Positions 19,101 to 28,017 of a stretch of 64,000 bases of DNA are shown here, in pieces. Source of the DNA: Jezberella montanilacus (GTDB taxonomy: Bacteria > Pseudomonadota > Gammaproteobacteria > Burkholderiales > Burkholderiaceae_B); NCBI RefSeq assembly GCF_003003055.1, contig NZ_PVTV01000015.1, positions 1 through 64,000 on the forward strand. The letters run 5' to 3'. The position numbers and the translations under genes were made by a program. Under the pieces are notes generated by a model that saw only the letters and a list, made by a program, of their open reading frames with translations, searched no databases and was not told the origin of the DNA. How positions within the stretch are numbered: position 1 is the first letter of the stretch; each line of letters starts with the position of its first letter.

Positions 19101-19991
19101 TGAGTGCTGGGTTTTGCGCAAAGCTATTGCTGCCTCACGGATCTCTCGCTCGCCAGGCAAAAACACCAGGATATCCCCCGACCCGGCGCGCGCGCATTCA
19201 TCGACCGCATCAAGCAAAGCATTGACCAGTTCTCGTTCTTCATCTCGTGCAGAGGGATTCGTTGCTGCAGCGAGGGCCGCTTGAGGCTGCTGTACCTGCG
19301 TACCGTCAGCAAGGTTATCGGGTTTGATCGGACGATAGCGGATATCCACAGGAAACAACCGCCCCGAGACCTCAATGACCGGCGCCGGATTCCCGTTTGC
19401 GTCAGCGAAATGCCTGGCAAAACGGGTGGCGTCAATCGTCGCTGAAGTAATAATCAGTTTTAGATCTGGCCGTCGGGGCAACAGCTGGAGCAAGTAGCCC
19501 AACAAAAAATCAATATTGAGACTTCGTTCGTGTGCTTCGTCGATAATGATGGTGTCGTAGCGGTTAAGCAAGGGATCTCGTTGAGATTCAGCAAGCAAAA
19601 TCCCGTCGGTCATCAACTTGATAGCCGTTGTCTTACTGCTTTTATCCTGAAACCGGATTTGATAACCGACCCAGTCACCGAGTTCGCTTTTTAACTCTTG
19701 AGCAATTCGTTTGGCCACGGAGCTGGCCGCCAGACGTCTTGGCTGGGTGTGGGCAATCATTTTGTTGAGCCCTCTACCTAGCGCTAAACATATTTTCGGA
19801 AGCTGAGTGGTTTTTCCAGATCCGGTTTCTCCGCTCAAAATGACAACCTGATGCCTATCAATGGTTGTGGCGATTTCATCGCGTCTGGCACTGACTGGCA
19901 GGTCTTCGGGGTATTCGATAGCGGGCGTTTGTCGTGGAGAATTGACAACGCTTTGCAATGAGAATTCGGCTGACAGCTGAGTTTCGGGCAT
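16128..19991 (-). CDS. hrpA: ATP-dependent RNA helicase HrpA
   Basis: DEAH-box helicase of 1287 residues, near the length of E. coli HrpA (about 1300). Walker A GETGSGKTTQLPK (54-66) and DEAHERS (151-157) are intact; HTQPRRLAA, TSATID and NQRAGRCGR further mark the DEAH/RHA motifs Ia, III and VI. The long C-terminal DUF3418 region follows. Family members act on mRNA and on colliding ribosomes. A perfect minus-strand TATAAT (20021-20016) lies just upstream of the ATG, though no good -35 is seen. It diverges from argA and converges with the lpxO-like gene. Confidence 0.95.
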   Translation of the reverse strand: MPETQLSAEFSLQSVVNSPRQTPAIEYPEDLPVSARRDEIATTIDRHQVVILSGETGSGKTTQLPKICLALGRGLNKMIAHTQPRRLAASSVAKRIAQELKSELGDWVGYQIRFQDKSSKTTAIKLMTDGILLAESQRDPLLNRYDTIIIDEAHERSLNIDFLLGYLLQLLPRRPDLKLIITSATIDATRFARHFADANGNPAPVIEVSGRLFPVDIRYRPIKPDNLADGTQVQQPQAALAAATNPSARDEERELVNALLDAVDECARAGSGDILVFLPGEREIREAAIALRKTQHSSTQILPLYARLSQEEQEQIFKPKTNARRVVLATNVAETSLTVPGIRFVIDSGLARVKRYSWRNKVEQLRIEPVSQASANQRAGRCGRLGPGICIRLYDEIDFKQRDAFTDPEILRASLASVILRMKSLGWDEIEQFPFVDPPTGRAIADGYHLLQELGAISQDVEQGGSLTATGKSLAKLPLDPRIGRMILAARDQHCMAEMLVVAAALSVQDPRDRPMQARELADQAHSKFADDKSEFLTYLKLWTWYHEQLAQKLPQRKLVALLRQNFLSPMRMREWHDIHHQLKSLIDEHGWRLNQTEATYEQLHLALMAGLLGNLGLKSEESTQYLGARDIKFWINPGSKLAKKVGKWIMAAEIMDTGKLYARCVAKIDPTWIERIAKHLLRKSWFDHRWEKKLGQVVANERATLYGLHVYSGRRVHYGPIDPKQAREIFILQGLVPGEINSSLPFIVQNRKLIEQIEKLEHQSRRPDILVDDSLIKAFYEAALPEGIHQTATLEHWYKGLSKEEAAKLVLTRDALMRHEAAGVTTEVFPKILSWQGVDLAVDYHFEPGSPRDGITLTVPLYFLNKVDADRCEWLVPGMLKEKALLLLKSLPQKIRRHCVPLPDYAAGFYERYFDRLGNPSSTLIDALIADVTEQLGIRPTVADFKTETLPAHLFMSFKVVDEHGRMLTAGRNLAQIRADLGKQAQSSFTKMVTSDHQVAKSIAHDHLTEWTFGELPELLEIKKKSQTVIGYPALVDQGSDCSLDVFDEPQAAALAHRKGLLRLFKIGLKEQVKFLEKNLHELTKLGMLFLPLGTQEQLRDQIIDRAIDLACLNDKLPTDAQSFEAKRIEGRVKVGLLAQEVARLAGSVLEAYTALIRKLPQAKAYPNTHQDILQQIQALITRDFVSTIPQAQLTHVPRYLKAAATRIEKLRSDSARDAKLMAEMAPLLSQYARTRSGQKGAADPALDEFRWLLEELRVALFAQELRTPMPVSVKRLEKAWATMQR

Positions 19992-20073
19992 ATATTCCTG
20001 TCAAAAGTAGAACGCATTATAAAATCTCGCAACATAATGTTTTCTATTAACCTTTTTTGAGACAAAACAACCC

Positions 20074-21438
20074 GTGACAACATCCCCTCTCGAGGAAGCC
20101 GACACCCTATCGGCACAAGAAGCGACTGAGTTCTCCCCTGCCCAGTTTGTGCGCTGGTTTCGAGAGGTTGCACCTTATGTTCACGCCTTTCGCGGCAAGA
20201 CGTTCGTTGTCGCCTTTGGCGGCGAGCTCGTTCAGGCTAATGCGCTAAACAACCTGATCGAGGATCTTTCTCTTTTATCTGCGCTTGGGATCAAACTGGT
20301 TCTCGTGCACGGATCCCGGCCGCAAGTCAACGAGCAGCTTCGCTTGAAAGGTTTTCAGCAACAGTTCGGACGCGGCCGTGAGCCGATGGATCCTGATGCA
20401 CTCGAATGTGCAAAAGAAGCAGCCGGCGAGATTCGGTTGGACATCGAGGCCGCGTTTAGTCAAGGTTTGCCCAACACCCCGATGTCTCATGCCCAAATCC
20501 GGGTTATCTCGGGTAACTTCGTCACCGCGCGGCCAACTGGCATCATCGATGGGGTTGATTACCGACATACCGGGCAAGTCAGAAAAATCGATGTCGAAGC
20601 CTTGAAGTTCGCCATTGAACGCGGCTCGATCGTATTGTTATCCCCTCTTGGTTTCTCGCCGACTGGTGAGGCCTTTAATCTAGCCATGGAAGAACTTGCC
20701 ACCAGTGTGGCAACGTCTTTGCGTGCAGAGAAGTTGATTTTCTTGACTCAAGGACAAGGAGTCATTGACGCCGATGGCAATGTCAACACTGAGCTAGCTC
20801 GCCTGGATGCCGACGCCTTGCTTGCCGCGGGTGGCCTTGATGAGGACACTGCATTTTATTTGCAGTACGCCTCTAAGGCCGTCAAGCGCGGCGTCACGCG
20901 TGCTCATTTGGTGCCTTTCAACACTGATGGCGTTGTCTTACTCGAGATCTTTACGCATGATGGCGTGGGCACCATGGTCGTCGAAGACACACTGGACGAT
21001 TTGCGCCCGGCCACCATCGATGACGTCGGTGCAATCCTGCAACTCATTGAACCTCTTGAAGAAGATGGCACCTTGGTCAAGCGAGGCAGAGCCGTCATCG
21101 AACGCGATGTCGAGAACTTTACTGTCCTGGAGCATGACGGCGTTATTTACGGTTGCGCCACGCTGCACGCTTTCGCTGAAGACCAAATGGCTGAGATGGG
21201 TTGCCTGATTGTGCACCCTGAATGGCAAGGCACAGGCGAAGGTGAGATTTTGCTGAGACACATGGAGTCTCGTGCCCGCGGTCATGGCGCCAAACGACTG
21301 TTTGTATTGACCACCAGAACTTCGCATTGGTTTATTAAGCGAGGTTTTGTGCAAGGGGGTGTGGCCGACCTGCCAAAAGAAAAGCAGGCACACTACAATC
21401 GGTCAAGAAACAGCCTGATTTTTATTAAACGTCTCTAA
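20074..21438 (+). CDS. argA: N-acetylglutamate synthase
   Basis: First step of arginine synthesis: acetyl-CoA plus glutamate to N-acetylglutamate. The 454-residue protein has an N-terminal amino-acid-kinase domain (about 25-290; [15 protein letters not shown], the arginine-sensing part) and a C-terminal GNAT acetyltransferase domain (about 310-454; [20 protein letters not shown] binds acetyl-CoA). This is the classical ArgA layout. The start is GTG with a weak GAG upstream. The yggX gene follows after ten bases in the same direction. No clear ArgR operator was recognised in the 82-base gap to hrpA. Confidence 0.95.
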   Translation: MTTSPLEEADTLSAQEATEFSPAQFVRWFREVAPYVHAFRGKTFVVAFGGELVQANALNNLIEDLSLLSALGIKLVLVHGSRPQVNEQLRLKGFQQQFGRGREPMDPDALECAKEAAGEIRLDIEAAFSQGLPNTPMSHAQIRVISGNFVTARPTGIIDGVDYRHTGQVRKIDVEALKFAIERGSIVLLSPLGFSPTGEAFNLAMEELATSVATSLRAEKLIFLTQGQGVIDADGNVNTELARLDADALLAAGGLDEDTAFYLQYASKAVKRGVTRAHLVPFNTDGVVLLEIFTHDGVGTMVVEDTLDDLRPATIDDVGAILQLIEPLEEDGTLVKRGRAVIERDVENFTVLEHDGVIYGCATLHAFAEDQMAEMGCLIVHPEWQGTGEGEILLRHMESRARGHGAKRLFVLTTRTSHWFIKRGFVQGGVADLPKEKQAHYNRSRNSLIFIKRL

Positions 21439-21448
21439 GGAAAGCAAG

Positions 21449-21715
21449 ATGAGTCGTATCGTTAACTGCCTGAAACTAAAAAAAGAACTGCCTGGTTTGG
21501 ACTTACCCCCTTATCCTGGTGATATGGGTACCAGAATCTGGCAGGAGATTTCGAAAGAGGCCTGGCAGAACTGGATGGACGTTCAGACGCGTCTGGTCAA
21601 CGAAAACCGCCTGAATCTGGCCGATTCACGCGCACGCAAGTACCTTAAAGAACAAATGCAAAAATATTTGTTTGAAGATGGCGACGTTGAAGCGCAAGGA
21701 TACGTCGCAGGCTAG
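21449..21715 (+). CDS. yggX: Probable Fe(2+)-trafficking / oxidative damage protection protein
   Basis: 88-residue YggX family protein, cytoplasmic, linked in enterics to protection of Fe-S clusters. The family's N-terminal Cys is present ([16 protein letters not shown]7), followed by [11 protein letters not shown] and [17 protein letters not shown]. The start has an excellent AAGGAAAG ribosome site. It is co-oriented with argA, ten bases downstream, and followed by an intrinsic terminator. Confidence 0.93.
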   Translation: MSRIVNCLKLKKELPGLDLPPYPGDMGTRIWQEISKEAWQNWMDVQTRLVNENRLNLADSRARKYLKEQMQKYLFEDGDVEAQGYVAG

Positions 21716-21733
21716 ACCCGGCTAAGCGCAAAT

Positions 21734-21759
21734 AAAAACAGCCCGTCAGGGCTGTTTTT
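21734..21759. terminator. Bidirectional intrinsic terminator between yggX and phoU
   Basis: Perfect inverted repeat AAAAACAGCCC-GTCA-GGGCTGTTTTT. Because the stem is flanked by A-run on one side and T-run on the other, it can end transcription from both converging genes, argA-yggX (plus) and phoU (minus). Confidence 0.92.
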
Positions 21760-21799
21760 ACTTTTCAACCGGTACCTATCTGATCAACGCAATCAACGG

Positions 21800-22525
21800 T
21801 TAAGGCCTGGTAGCAGACGCGTCGGACTTTCCGGCAACCAGGGATTCGGCGTACTTGACGCCTTGATGCCGAACATCATCACCGTGAATCAAATAGATGA
21901 CCCGCTCTGCCATGTTTTTGCTGTGATCACCAATACGCTCAATAGACCGGGCAATAAACATCAAGTCAATTGCACGCGTAATCGTTCTCGGGTCTGCCAT
22001 CATGGCATCAATCAGCTTACGGAAAGTCGCTTTCCATTCGCGATCAACTTCCTTGTCGCTACGCACCACCTTAGCTGCCAACACCGCATCATGACGAGCG
22101 AACGCATCCATGACTTGATTGAGCATGGCGATCACGCAGTTGGTCATGTGAAGCAACTCGATCGCAGGCAAGAAGGCCTGCGTATCTTCGTGGATACGCT
22201 TGGCTGCCAGCGCGATTTTTTCGGCTTCGTCACCCGAGCGCTCCATGTCGGTCAACATTTTCATGATTGACAACAACATACGCAAATCGCTGGCTGTTGG
22301 CTGATTTCTAACCATAGTGCCGGTTACACGCTCGTCAATTTCAATTTCGAGCCTGTTAACTTCTTTTTCACTGGCCTTGATGCGATCGATGATGGTCAGA
22401 TCACCCGTCGACAAGACGTTGATCGCATCAGCAACCATAGATTCAACCAAGCCGCCCATCTGAAGCAGCATGGTGCGAACCCGCTCAATTTCTACGTCAA
22501 ACTGCTTGAGAGTGTGCTCGGTCAT
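21800..22525 (-). CDS. phoU: Phosphate signalling/transport regulator PhoU
   Basis: Dimeric helical-bundle metalloprotein that links the Pst phosphate transporter to the PhoR kinase and keeps the Pho response off in high phosphate. At 241 residues it contains two PhoU three-helix repeats; the acidic metal motifs appear as EIDERV and DMERSGDEAEKIA in the first repeat and DLMFIARSIERIGDHSKNMAE in the second. No pst, phoB or phoR is next to it, unlike the common pst-phoU arrangement. Its own Pho box lies upstream (22599-22619). The C-terminus extends about 15 residues past the usual end. Confidence 0.95.
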   Translation of the reverse strand: MTEHTLKQFDVEIERVRTMLLQMGGLVESMVADAINVLSTGDLTIIDRIKASEKEVNRLEIEIDERVTGTMVRNQPTASDLRMLLSIMKMLTDMERSGDEAEKIALAAKRIHEDTQAFLPAIELLHMTNCVIAMLNQVMDAFARHDAVLAAKVVRSDKEVDREWKATFRKLIDAMMADPRTITRAIDLMFIARSIERIGDHSKNMAERVIYLIHGDDVRHQGVKYAESLVAGKSDASATRP

Positions 22526-22585
22526 GTCTGTGGCTCATATTAAAAAGTTCATTGAGGTTACAAAACCTCAACCCATCATTCGGTA

Positions 22586-22619
22586 ATCTTAAGTGAGTCT
22601 TGTGTCACTTTCATGACAC
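22586..22619 (-). promoter_or_regulatory. Pho box and -10 of phoU
   Basis: On the minus strand, 22619-22599 reads GTGTCATGAAAGTGACACAAG, close to the known PhoB-site consensus of two TGTCA-type 7-mers separated by four A/T-rich bases. The end of the second repeat (22602) is exactly ten bases before a -10 TAAGAT (22591-22586), the spacing at which PhoB replaces the -35. GTGTCA/TGACAC is also a perfect inverted repeat (22602-22619), which could alternatively be a binding site for another dimeric regulator. Between this and phoU lies a hairpin TTGAGGTT/AACCTCAA (22552-22571). Confidence 0.65.
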
Positions 22620-22639
22620 TAAACCGTCATCAAGGGTAT

Positions 22640-23314
22640 TCATCCAATCCGGTACACACCCTTGTCATTCGTGGCTAGCAGTGCAACGTCTGCCGCTTTG
22701 AGAGCGAATAGGCCATTACAAACCACACCAGGAATATTGTTTATAGCAGTTTCCAAAGCTTTTGCGTCAACAATCGTAAGCTCGTGAATATCCAGGATCT
22801 CATTACCATTGTCCGTCACAAAACCGGTTCTGGGAATCGGCCGCCCGCCCAGCGCGATCAGCGCGCGCGCAACCGACTCGCGCGCCATGGGGATCACTTC
22901 TAATGGCAATGGGAAACTCCCCAGCTGATTCACCAGCTTGGATCCATCGGCAATACAGATAAATTTTTCGGCGACAGAGGCAACGATTTTTTCGCGAGTC
23001 AGCGCGCCACCACCGCCTTTAATCATCTCTAGCTGAAGATTGATCTCATCAGCCCCATCGACATAGACCGGCATGAACGTCACGGCATTTAAGTCGACCA
23101 CGCGGATACCGCCGGCGATCAGGCGTTGAGCGCTTCTTTCAGAGCTTGCAACCGCCGCATAAAAACGATCAGCGTGCCTGATCAGGCTATCAATAAACAG
23201 GTCTGCGGTCGAGCCGGTCCCCACACCAACAATCGCCTGAGAATCAAGCATAGGAAGGACCAACGCCATTGCCGCATCTGCTGCTTGCTGCTTTAACTCT
23301 TGCTGTGAAAACAT
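22640..23314 (-). CDS. rpiA: Ribose-5-phosphate isomerase A
   Basis: Interconverts ribose-5-phosphate and ribulose-5-phosphate in the non-oxidative pentose phosphate pathway. Family motifs are [14 protein letters not shown] near the N-terminus, [20 protein letters not shown] (the catalytic Asp and phosphate loop) and KEK-like [10 protein letters not shown] chose the ATG at 23314, giving [10 protein letters not shown] as in relatives; an in-frame ATG at 23335 would overlap the upstream kinase by 17 bases. The next gene upstream (kdkA) ends four bases away. Confidence 0.94.
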   Translation of the reverse strand: MFSQQELKQQAADAAMALVLPMLDSQAIVGVGTGSTADLFIDSLIRHADRFYAAVASSERSAQRLIAGGIRVVDLNAVTFMPVYVDGADEINLQLEMIKGGGGALTREKIVASVAEKFICIADGSKLVNQLGSFPLPLEVIPMARESVARALIALGGRPIPRTGFVTDNGNEILDIHELTIVDAKALETAINNIPGVVCNGLFALKAADVALLATNDKGVYRIG

Positions 23315-23318
23315 ATGA

Positions 23319-24083
23319 TTACTTGGCTCCTGCATCGAGATTAGGATCGTAACCGATCAACAAAGCGCGATAGCATTCGCTAAGTAAATTTTCATTAACC
23401 TTGATGACTGAGCGCTTTAGTCGGTCGAGGTTAGCCTGACAAGCTTTTTCGTCGAGGTATCCCTGCCAGCACCGATCAAAGTCGATTAACCAGATCTGAT
23501 CGTCCGCGTCGACCAGGATATTAAACACGTTCAAATCAGCGTGATAGATGCCTAGGCGATGCATGTGCCGGATTGCTTGCCCTGCCCTGTCCCAAATTAC
23601 CGGGCTAAGGCAATCGCTTAGTGGACGGGCGCCGGCAATCCGTTCGGTGATGATAGCGGCACGATAAACAAATCCATAGCGCCAAACCGCGACCGCGAGC
23701 GGTCGAGGCACTTTGATACCCTGCAAATAGATGCGATGGAGCAAATGCAACTCTTTGAAAGCCCGCGTATTTTGCAGGCCAGTCCAGACATAAAGGTCTT
23801 TGGATAGTTTGGCCGCCCAGCCACCACGACAATATCTTCGCAACACGGCAGCGAGCCCGGCAATCACAACAAACCAAGCTGCGTTTCGACCGCCCTTGGA
23901 AACAGGTATGGACGTCTGACTTGAAGCGGTGGGGTCGAACCACGACAGATCGGGTGAAAGCAGTCTTGTCGGATCAAAAAATACATCCACGTGAGCGTGC
24001 TTTGCGTGTGCGAATCCGGGCACAAGTTGAGAGCTTGTGGTCGTGACGGTCAAGGTTTGCGCAGGGTTGCTATCAGTAGACAT
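23319..24083 (-). CDS. kdkA: 3-deoxy-D-manno-octulosonic acid kinase
   Basis: Kdo kinase of the LPS-kinase/RIO-like fold, adding a phosphate to the 4-position of the Kdo that links lipid A to the core. It is typical of bacteria with a single Kdo such as Bordetella and Haemophilus. Motifs seen: glycine loop [27 protein letters not shown], catalytic [10 protein letters not shown] and metal-binding LIDFDRC. The 254-residue length fits. It starts four bases after the permease stop and ends four bases before the rpiA start, so the three genes form a transcription unit. Confidence 0.88.
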   Translation of the reverse strand: MSTDSNPAQTLTVTTTSSQLVPGFAHAKHAHVDVFFDPTRLLSPDLSWFDPTASSQTSIPVSKGGRNAAWFVVIAGLAAVLRRYCRGGWAAKLSKDLYVWTGLQNTRAFKELHLLHRIYLQGIKVPRPLAVAVWRYGFVYRAAIITERIAGARPLSDCLSPVIWDRAGQAIRHMHRLGIYHADLNVFNILVDADDQIWLIDFDRCWQGYLDEKACQANLDRLKRSVIKVNENLLSECYRALLIGYDPNLDAGAK

Positions 24084-24087
24084 AAAT

Positions 24088-26580
24088 TTAATTCACTTGC
24101 CGCAACACGCTGAGCGGCGATGCGCGCAGCACGGCGCCGAGCGTCAGGAATCCTATCAGCCAACTGCCAAAGACACAGGCGCAGACGCCGATCAACCAGG
24201 GCAGCAACGAAAACGAAATGGGAAAATGAAAGACCCACTCAGACAAGGCCCAGGCAATGACGGTTGCTCCCCCTGCGGCCAGAAGCCCCGCAATCAGGCC
24301 TGTTATAAAGAATTCAATTCGCTGGGCGCGGCTCAATTGATCCCTTGTCGCACCAAGTGCCCTCAACAATGCGGCCTCACGAATTCGCTCGTCACGTGTG
24401 GATGACAAGGCCATCACCAAGACCAGGACACCGGCAACAACCGAAAAACCAAACAGGCCTTGAACAGCGAAAGCCACTTTATTTAAAACATCGCGAAGCT
24501 GAGCCAAAATGGCGCCGACGTCAAAAACCGTGACATTGGGGTAGCGTCGCAATAGATTTTGCAACCAGACCCCTTCGTCGGACTTAAGCTGAAAAGCCGT
24601 CATCCACGTCTGAGGTTGCCCTTCTAGTGCGATCGGACTCGTAATCGCAAAAAAATTGGGTTTCATCGAATCCCAATTCACTTTTCTAATACTGGTGACG
24701 TGAACATGGACCAAACGACCGGCGACGTCGAATACAAGCTCATCATTCAAGTTCAGCCGCAAGGTCTTGGCTAAGCCTGATTCGAGTGATACCTCATCGG
24801 CGGCGCCGTTAAGGTCGCGACCCTGCTCAATGAATGCTTCTTTCGGCAAACTGGAGGCGTAGGAAAGATTGAACTCCCGGTCAATGAGCTGCTTAGCTCG
24901 AGCATCATCAAAATCAACCGAGCCGAGCGGTTTTCCGTTACGTTCAATCAAACGCCCTCTTATCATCGGATATAGCGCAGTCGTTTCGTGCTTTTTTTGC
25001 GTAAAGTCCTGTTTAACGGCCTCCAACTGATCCGGCTGTATGTTGATCATGAAGCGATTCGGCGCATCTGGCGGGATGGTTCTCTGCCAGCCTTCTAGCA
25101 AATCGGTTCTCACAATCGTTAGCAACAATACAGCCATCATGCCCGCAGCGAGCGCGCTGATTTGAACAACAATGGCATGTCGTCGGCGTATGAGGCAAGA
25201 CAGACCAAATCTCAACGCGGCGCTGGTGACAAAACGAACACGCCAGACAGCAAGTACCTTCATTGAACCGTAACTGATGAGAGAAAAAATTGCCGTGGCC
25301 GCAGCAAAACCTGCTGCCAGCAACAAACCTAACTTGACATCCTTAGCCACCCAGCACAGAAACACGAGCATACCAACTGTTGCTGGAAGATAGGCGCGAA
25401 TGACAGGGACAACCCAATGACCAGCGCTTGTCTTAAATATTTGCCTCGGCGCAACCCGATTCAGTTCAAGCAAACTCGGCGTGGCCAACATTAATAACAG
25501 AAACACCCCCAAGCCCATCGCTTGCAGCATGGCTAAAGGATGAGGTGATGGGAACGAAACACCAGATAGACCATCAAGCACCCGAGCAATCAATCTTTGT
25601 CCGATAAAACCGAGGGACACACCGGCAAGGGATCCTATCAGGCCGACGATAAAAAACTCAAGCAGAAAAAGCTGGACGAGCATCTTCTGGGTTGCACCCA
25701 AACAGCGCATGACCACAACACTTTTTCTGTGACGTTGCTTGAACTGACGGGCACCCAAGACAAGGGCGATTGCCGCGATTAAGGTCGCCAGCAAACCAAC
25801 CAAGGTTAAAAATTGCTGGGCTCGCTCAAGCGACTGCCGAATTTCCGGCCGTCCGGATTCGATTGTGACGATTTTTTGACCTGGTTGTAAACGAGGTACT
25901 AGCCAAGCCCGAAAGTTTTCAACTTGCTGGGGCTGTCCAGCCACTAACAAAGCGTATTTAACTCGACTGCCCAGTACAACCAGTCCAGTCCGCTCGAGGT
26001 CAGCGGCGTTGAACATCACCCTGGGTGCCAAGTTCATAAACTGAGTCCCGCGATCAGGCTCTTGAGTAATCAGTGCATCCAAGACCAGGTTGACGTCTCC
26101 GAGCGTAAGCTGAGCGCCCGTTTTTACGTCGAGTCCCGTTAGGACCTGAGGATCAACCCAGAGCTTGCCTGGTGCGGGAATAGTCGTAGCGGCGCGATCA
26201 GCTTGCTCGGCGTCTGTCGATATCCTGAGGTTCCCTCTCAGCGGATAGTGGGTCGATACTGCCTTGACGGAGACCAAGAGTGAATGTTCTTCAGTGCTCA
26301 ACATCGAAGGAAACTGCCAAGTCTGCGCGACCTGAAGACTCTGTTGCTTAGCTTGTGTAAGCCATTCTTCAGCAATCGCCGCATCGGTTTCAACAAGCAA
26401 ATCAGCACCGAGCAACTGGCCGGCGTCGCGCTCTAATCCCTGGCGTGCGCTGTCGGCAAGCATACTAACGGTGCTGAGGGCAGCAACGGCGACGACAATT
26501 GTCAAAGCCAAGAGCAATAAATCGCCTGCGCGTGCATCACGCCAAACCTGCTTCATTGCTAGTTTAAATATACCTGTCAT
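24088..26580 (-). CDS. FtsX-type ABC transporter permease (YbbP-like)
   Basis: Large 830-residue inner-membrane protein with the YbbP/LolC-like layout: one N-terminal helix (about 18-40), a long periplasmic region (about 45-245), a first FtsX core of helices (about 250-345), further central helices, a second periplasmic region, and a C-terminal FtsX core (about 705-830). LGATQKMLVQLFLLEF and LGATRDQLSRAQRIEF are the paired FtsX coupling motifs, showing internal duplication. Relatives work with a YbbA-type ATPase in periplasmic lipid or hydrophobic-compound export. No ATPase gene lies next to it, so its partner must be elsewhere. Confidence 0.85.
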   Translation of the reverse strand: MTGIFKLAMKQVWRDARAGDLLLLALTIVVAVAALSTVSMLADSARQGLERDAGQLLGADLLVETDAAIAEEWLTQAKQQSLQVAQTWQFPSMLSTEEHSLLVSVKAVSTHYPLRGNLRISTDAEQADRAATTIPAPGKLWVDPQVLTGLDVKTGAQLTLGDVNLVLDALITQEPDRGTQFMNLAPRVMFNAADLERTGLVVLGSRVKYALLVAGQPQQVENFRAWLVPRLQPGQKIVTIESGRPEIRQSLERAQQFLTLVGLLATLIAAIALVLGARQFKQRHRKSVVVMRCLGATQKMLVQLFLLEFFIVGLIGSLAGVSLGFIGQRLIARVLDGLSGVSFPSPHPLAMLQAMGLGVFLLLMLATPSLLELNRVAPRQIFKTSAGHWVVPVIRAYLPATVGMLVFLCWVAKDVKLGLLLAAGFAAATAIFSLISYGSMKVLAVWRVRFVTSAALRFGLSCLIRRRHAIVVQISALAAGMMAVLLLTIVRTDLLEGWQRTIPPDAPNRFMINIQPDQLEAVKQDFTQKKHETTALYPMIRGRLIERNGKPLGSVDFDDARAKQLIDREFNLSYASSLPKEAFIEQGRDLNGAADEVSLESGLAKTLRLNLNDELVFDVAGRLVHVHVTSIRKVNWDSMKPNFFAITSPIALEGQPQTWMTAFQLKSDEGVWLQNLLRRYPNVTVFDVGAILAQLRDVLNKVAFAVQGLFGFSVVAGVLVLVMALSSTRDERIREAALLRALGATRDQLSRAQRIEFFITGLIAGLLAAGGATVIAWALSEWVFHFPISFSLLPWLIGVCACVFGSWLIGFLTLGAVLRASPLSVLRQVN

Positions 26581-26636
26581 CCCTATGATCTTTAATCACT
26601 TGGTTAGCCAACATTGTGCATCGCGCGAAGCAAAAC

Positions 26637-28001
26637 CTAAGACCGCAACTTGTCCATCATTTCTTGTAACCGTTCGACTGGCCAGATTTCAAGACCTTCA
26701 ATGGCTTGCTTGGGCGCATTAGCTTTAGGGATCATCGCGATCTTAAACCCTAGCTTGGCTGCTTCTTTGAGGCGTTCTTGCCCTCTGGGGGCGGGTCTGA
26801 CTTCACCGGCAAGCCCAATTTCGCCAAACGCAACCAGGCCCTCGGGTAAGGGCTTATCTCTGAGCGATGAAATGATCGCGAGTAAAACAGCCATATCCGC
26901 TGCAGGCTCTGTGATGCGCACGCCGCCCACTGCGTTGACAAAGACGTCCTGATCGTAGGTTTTCACGCCGCCGTGACGATTCAGTACAGCGAGCAGCATG
27001 GCCAGACGATTTCCTTCTAAACCCACAGACAGTCGACGAGGATTGGGCACATGAGCGGTATCGACAAGGGCTTGGATCTCGACGAGCAGAGGACGCGTCC
27101 CTTCTTGAGTCGCCATCACGCATGAGCCCGCCACTTGGTTAGTGTGCTGCGAAAGAAACAGCGCAGACGGATTCGCCACCCCGCGCAAACCACGATCAGT
27201 CATGGCAAAAACGCCAAGCTCGTTGACTGCACCAAAACGATTTTTAAAAGCCCGAATCAAACGAAACGACGAATGGGTGTCACCCTCAAAATAGAGCACC
27301 GTATCGACCATGTGCTCCAGGACACGTGGCCCTGCCAGCGCGCCGTCTTTGGTCACATGCCCAATCAACACAATGGGAACACCAGTCTGTTTGGCTAAAC
27401 GAGTCAACTGTGCAGCGCATTCTCTAACCTGCGAGACTGAACCGGGGGCCGCCGTTAGATCAGCTGAATACAGGGTTTGAATCGAATCAATCACCGCGAC
27501 GGCAGGCTTTTGCTCGGTCAACGTTGATCGAATAATGTCCAAACGGATTTCAGCAAGCAGATCGACCGAGGCACCCGAGGCACCCAATCTTCTGGCCCGC
27601 AAAGCAACTTGCTCGGCAGATTCTTCACCGGTGACGTACAGAACCTTTGCCTGCGCTGACATAGCAACAAGCGCCTGCAACAACAAAGTTGACTTACCGA
27701 TACCGGGATCGCCGCCGATCAGCACTACGGCTCCGGCGACTAAGCCACCTCCCAATACGCGATCAAACTCGGTCAACCCTGTGGATAGCCTGGGAAGCTC
27801 TAAAGCCTCAACGGAAGCCAGGCTTCTTAACTGACTGGTCGGTGCAAGGGGGGCATAGCGATGATCAGGCGCGGTGCTCGAGCCACTATCTAGCGATTCT
27901 TCGAGCGTGTTCCAGGCTGTGCAATGAGGGCATTGACCTAGCCATTTGGGGCTGACGCCACCGCATTCAGTGCATGCAAAGACTGTTTTTATTTTCGCCA
28001 T
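26637..28001 (-). CDS. radA: DNA repair protein RadA
   Basis: RecA-like branch-migration ATPase that works in recombination repair. The N-terminal C4 zinc finger is visible (C10, C13, C24, C27), then Walker A GGDPGIGKST (96-105), the RadA signature KNRFG near residue 258, and a C-terminal Lon-protease-like domain without the catalytic dyad context needed for proteolysis. The 454-residue length is typical. It is followed, 56 bases downstream on the same strand, by the FtsX-type permease. Confidence 0.96.
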   Translation of the reverse strand: MAKIKTVFACTECGGVSPKWLGQCPHCTAWNTLEESLDSGSSTAPDHRYAPLAPTSQLRSLASVEALELPRLSTGLTEFDRVLGGGLVAGAVVLIGGDPGIGKSTLLLQALVAMSAQAKVLYVTGEESAEQVALRARRLGASGASVDLLAEIRLDIIRSTLTEQKPAVAVIDSIQTLYSADLTAAPGSVSQVRECAAQLTRLAKQTGVPIVLIGHVTKDGALAGPRVLEHMVDTVLYFEGDTHSSFRLIRAFKNRFGAVNELGVFAMTDRGLRGVANPSALFLSQHTNQVAGSCVMATQEGTRPLLVEIQALVDTAHVPNPRRLSVGLEGNRLAMLLAVLNRHGGVKTYDQDVFVNAVGGVRITEPAADMAVLLAIISSLRDKPLPEGLVAFGEIGLAGEVRPAPRGQERLKEAAKLGFKIAMIPKANAPKQAIEGLEIWPVERLQEMMDKLRS

Positions 28002-28017
28002 GCGACAGTGTAGCTAA

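Noticed and set aside
20938-21393. Minus-strand open frame of 151 codons
   Set aside because: Antisense to the acetyltransferase domain of argA, whose motifs are clear on the plus strand.
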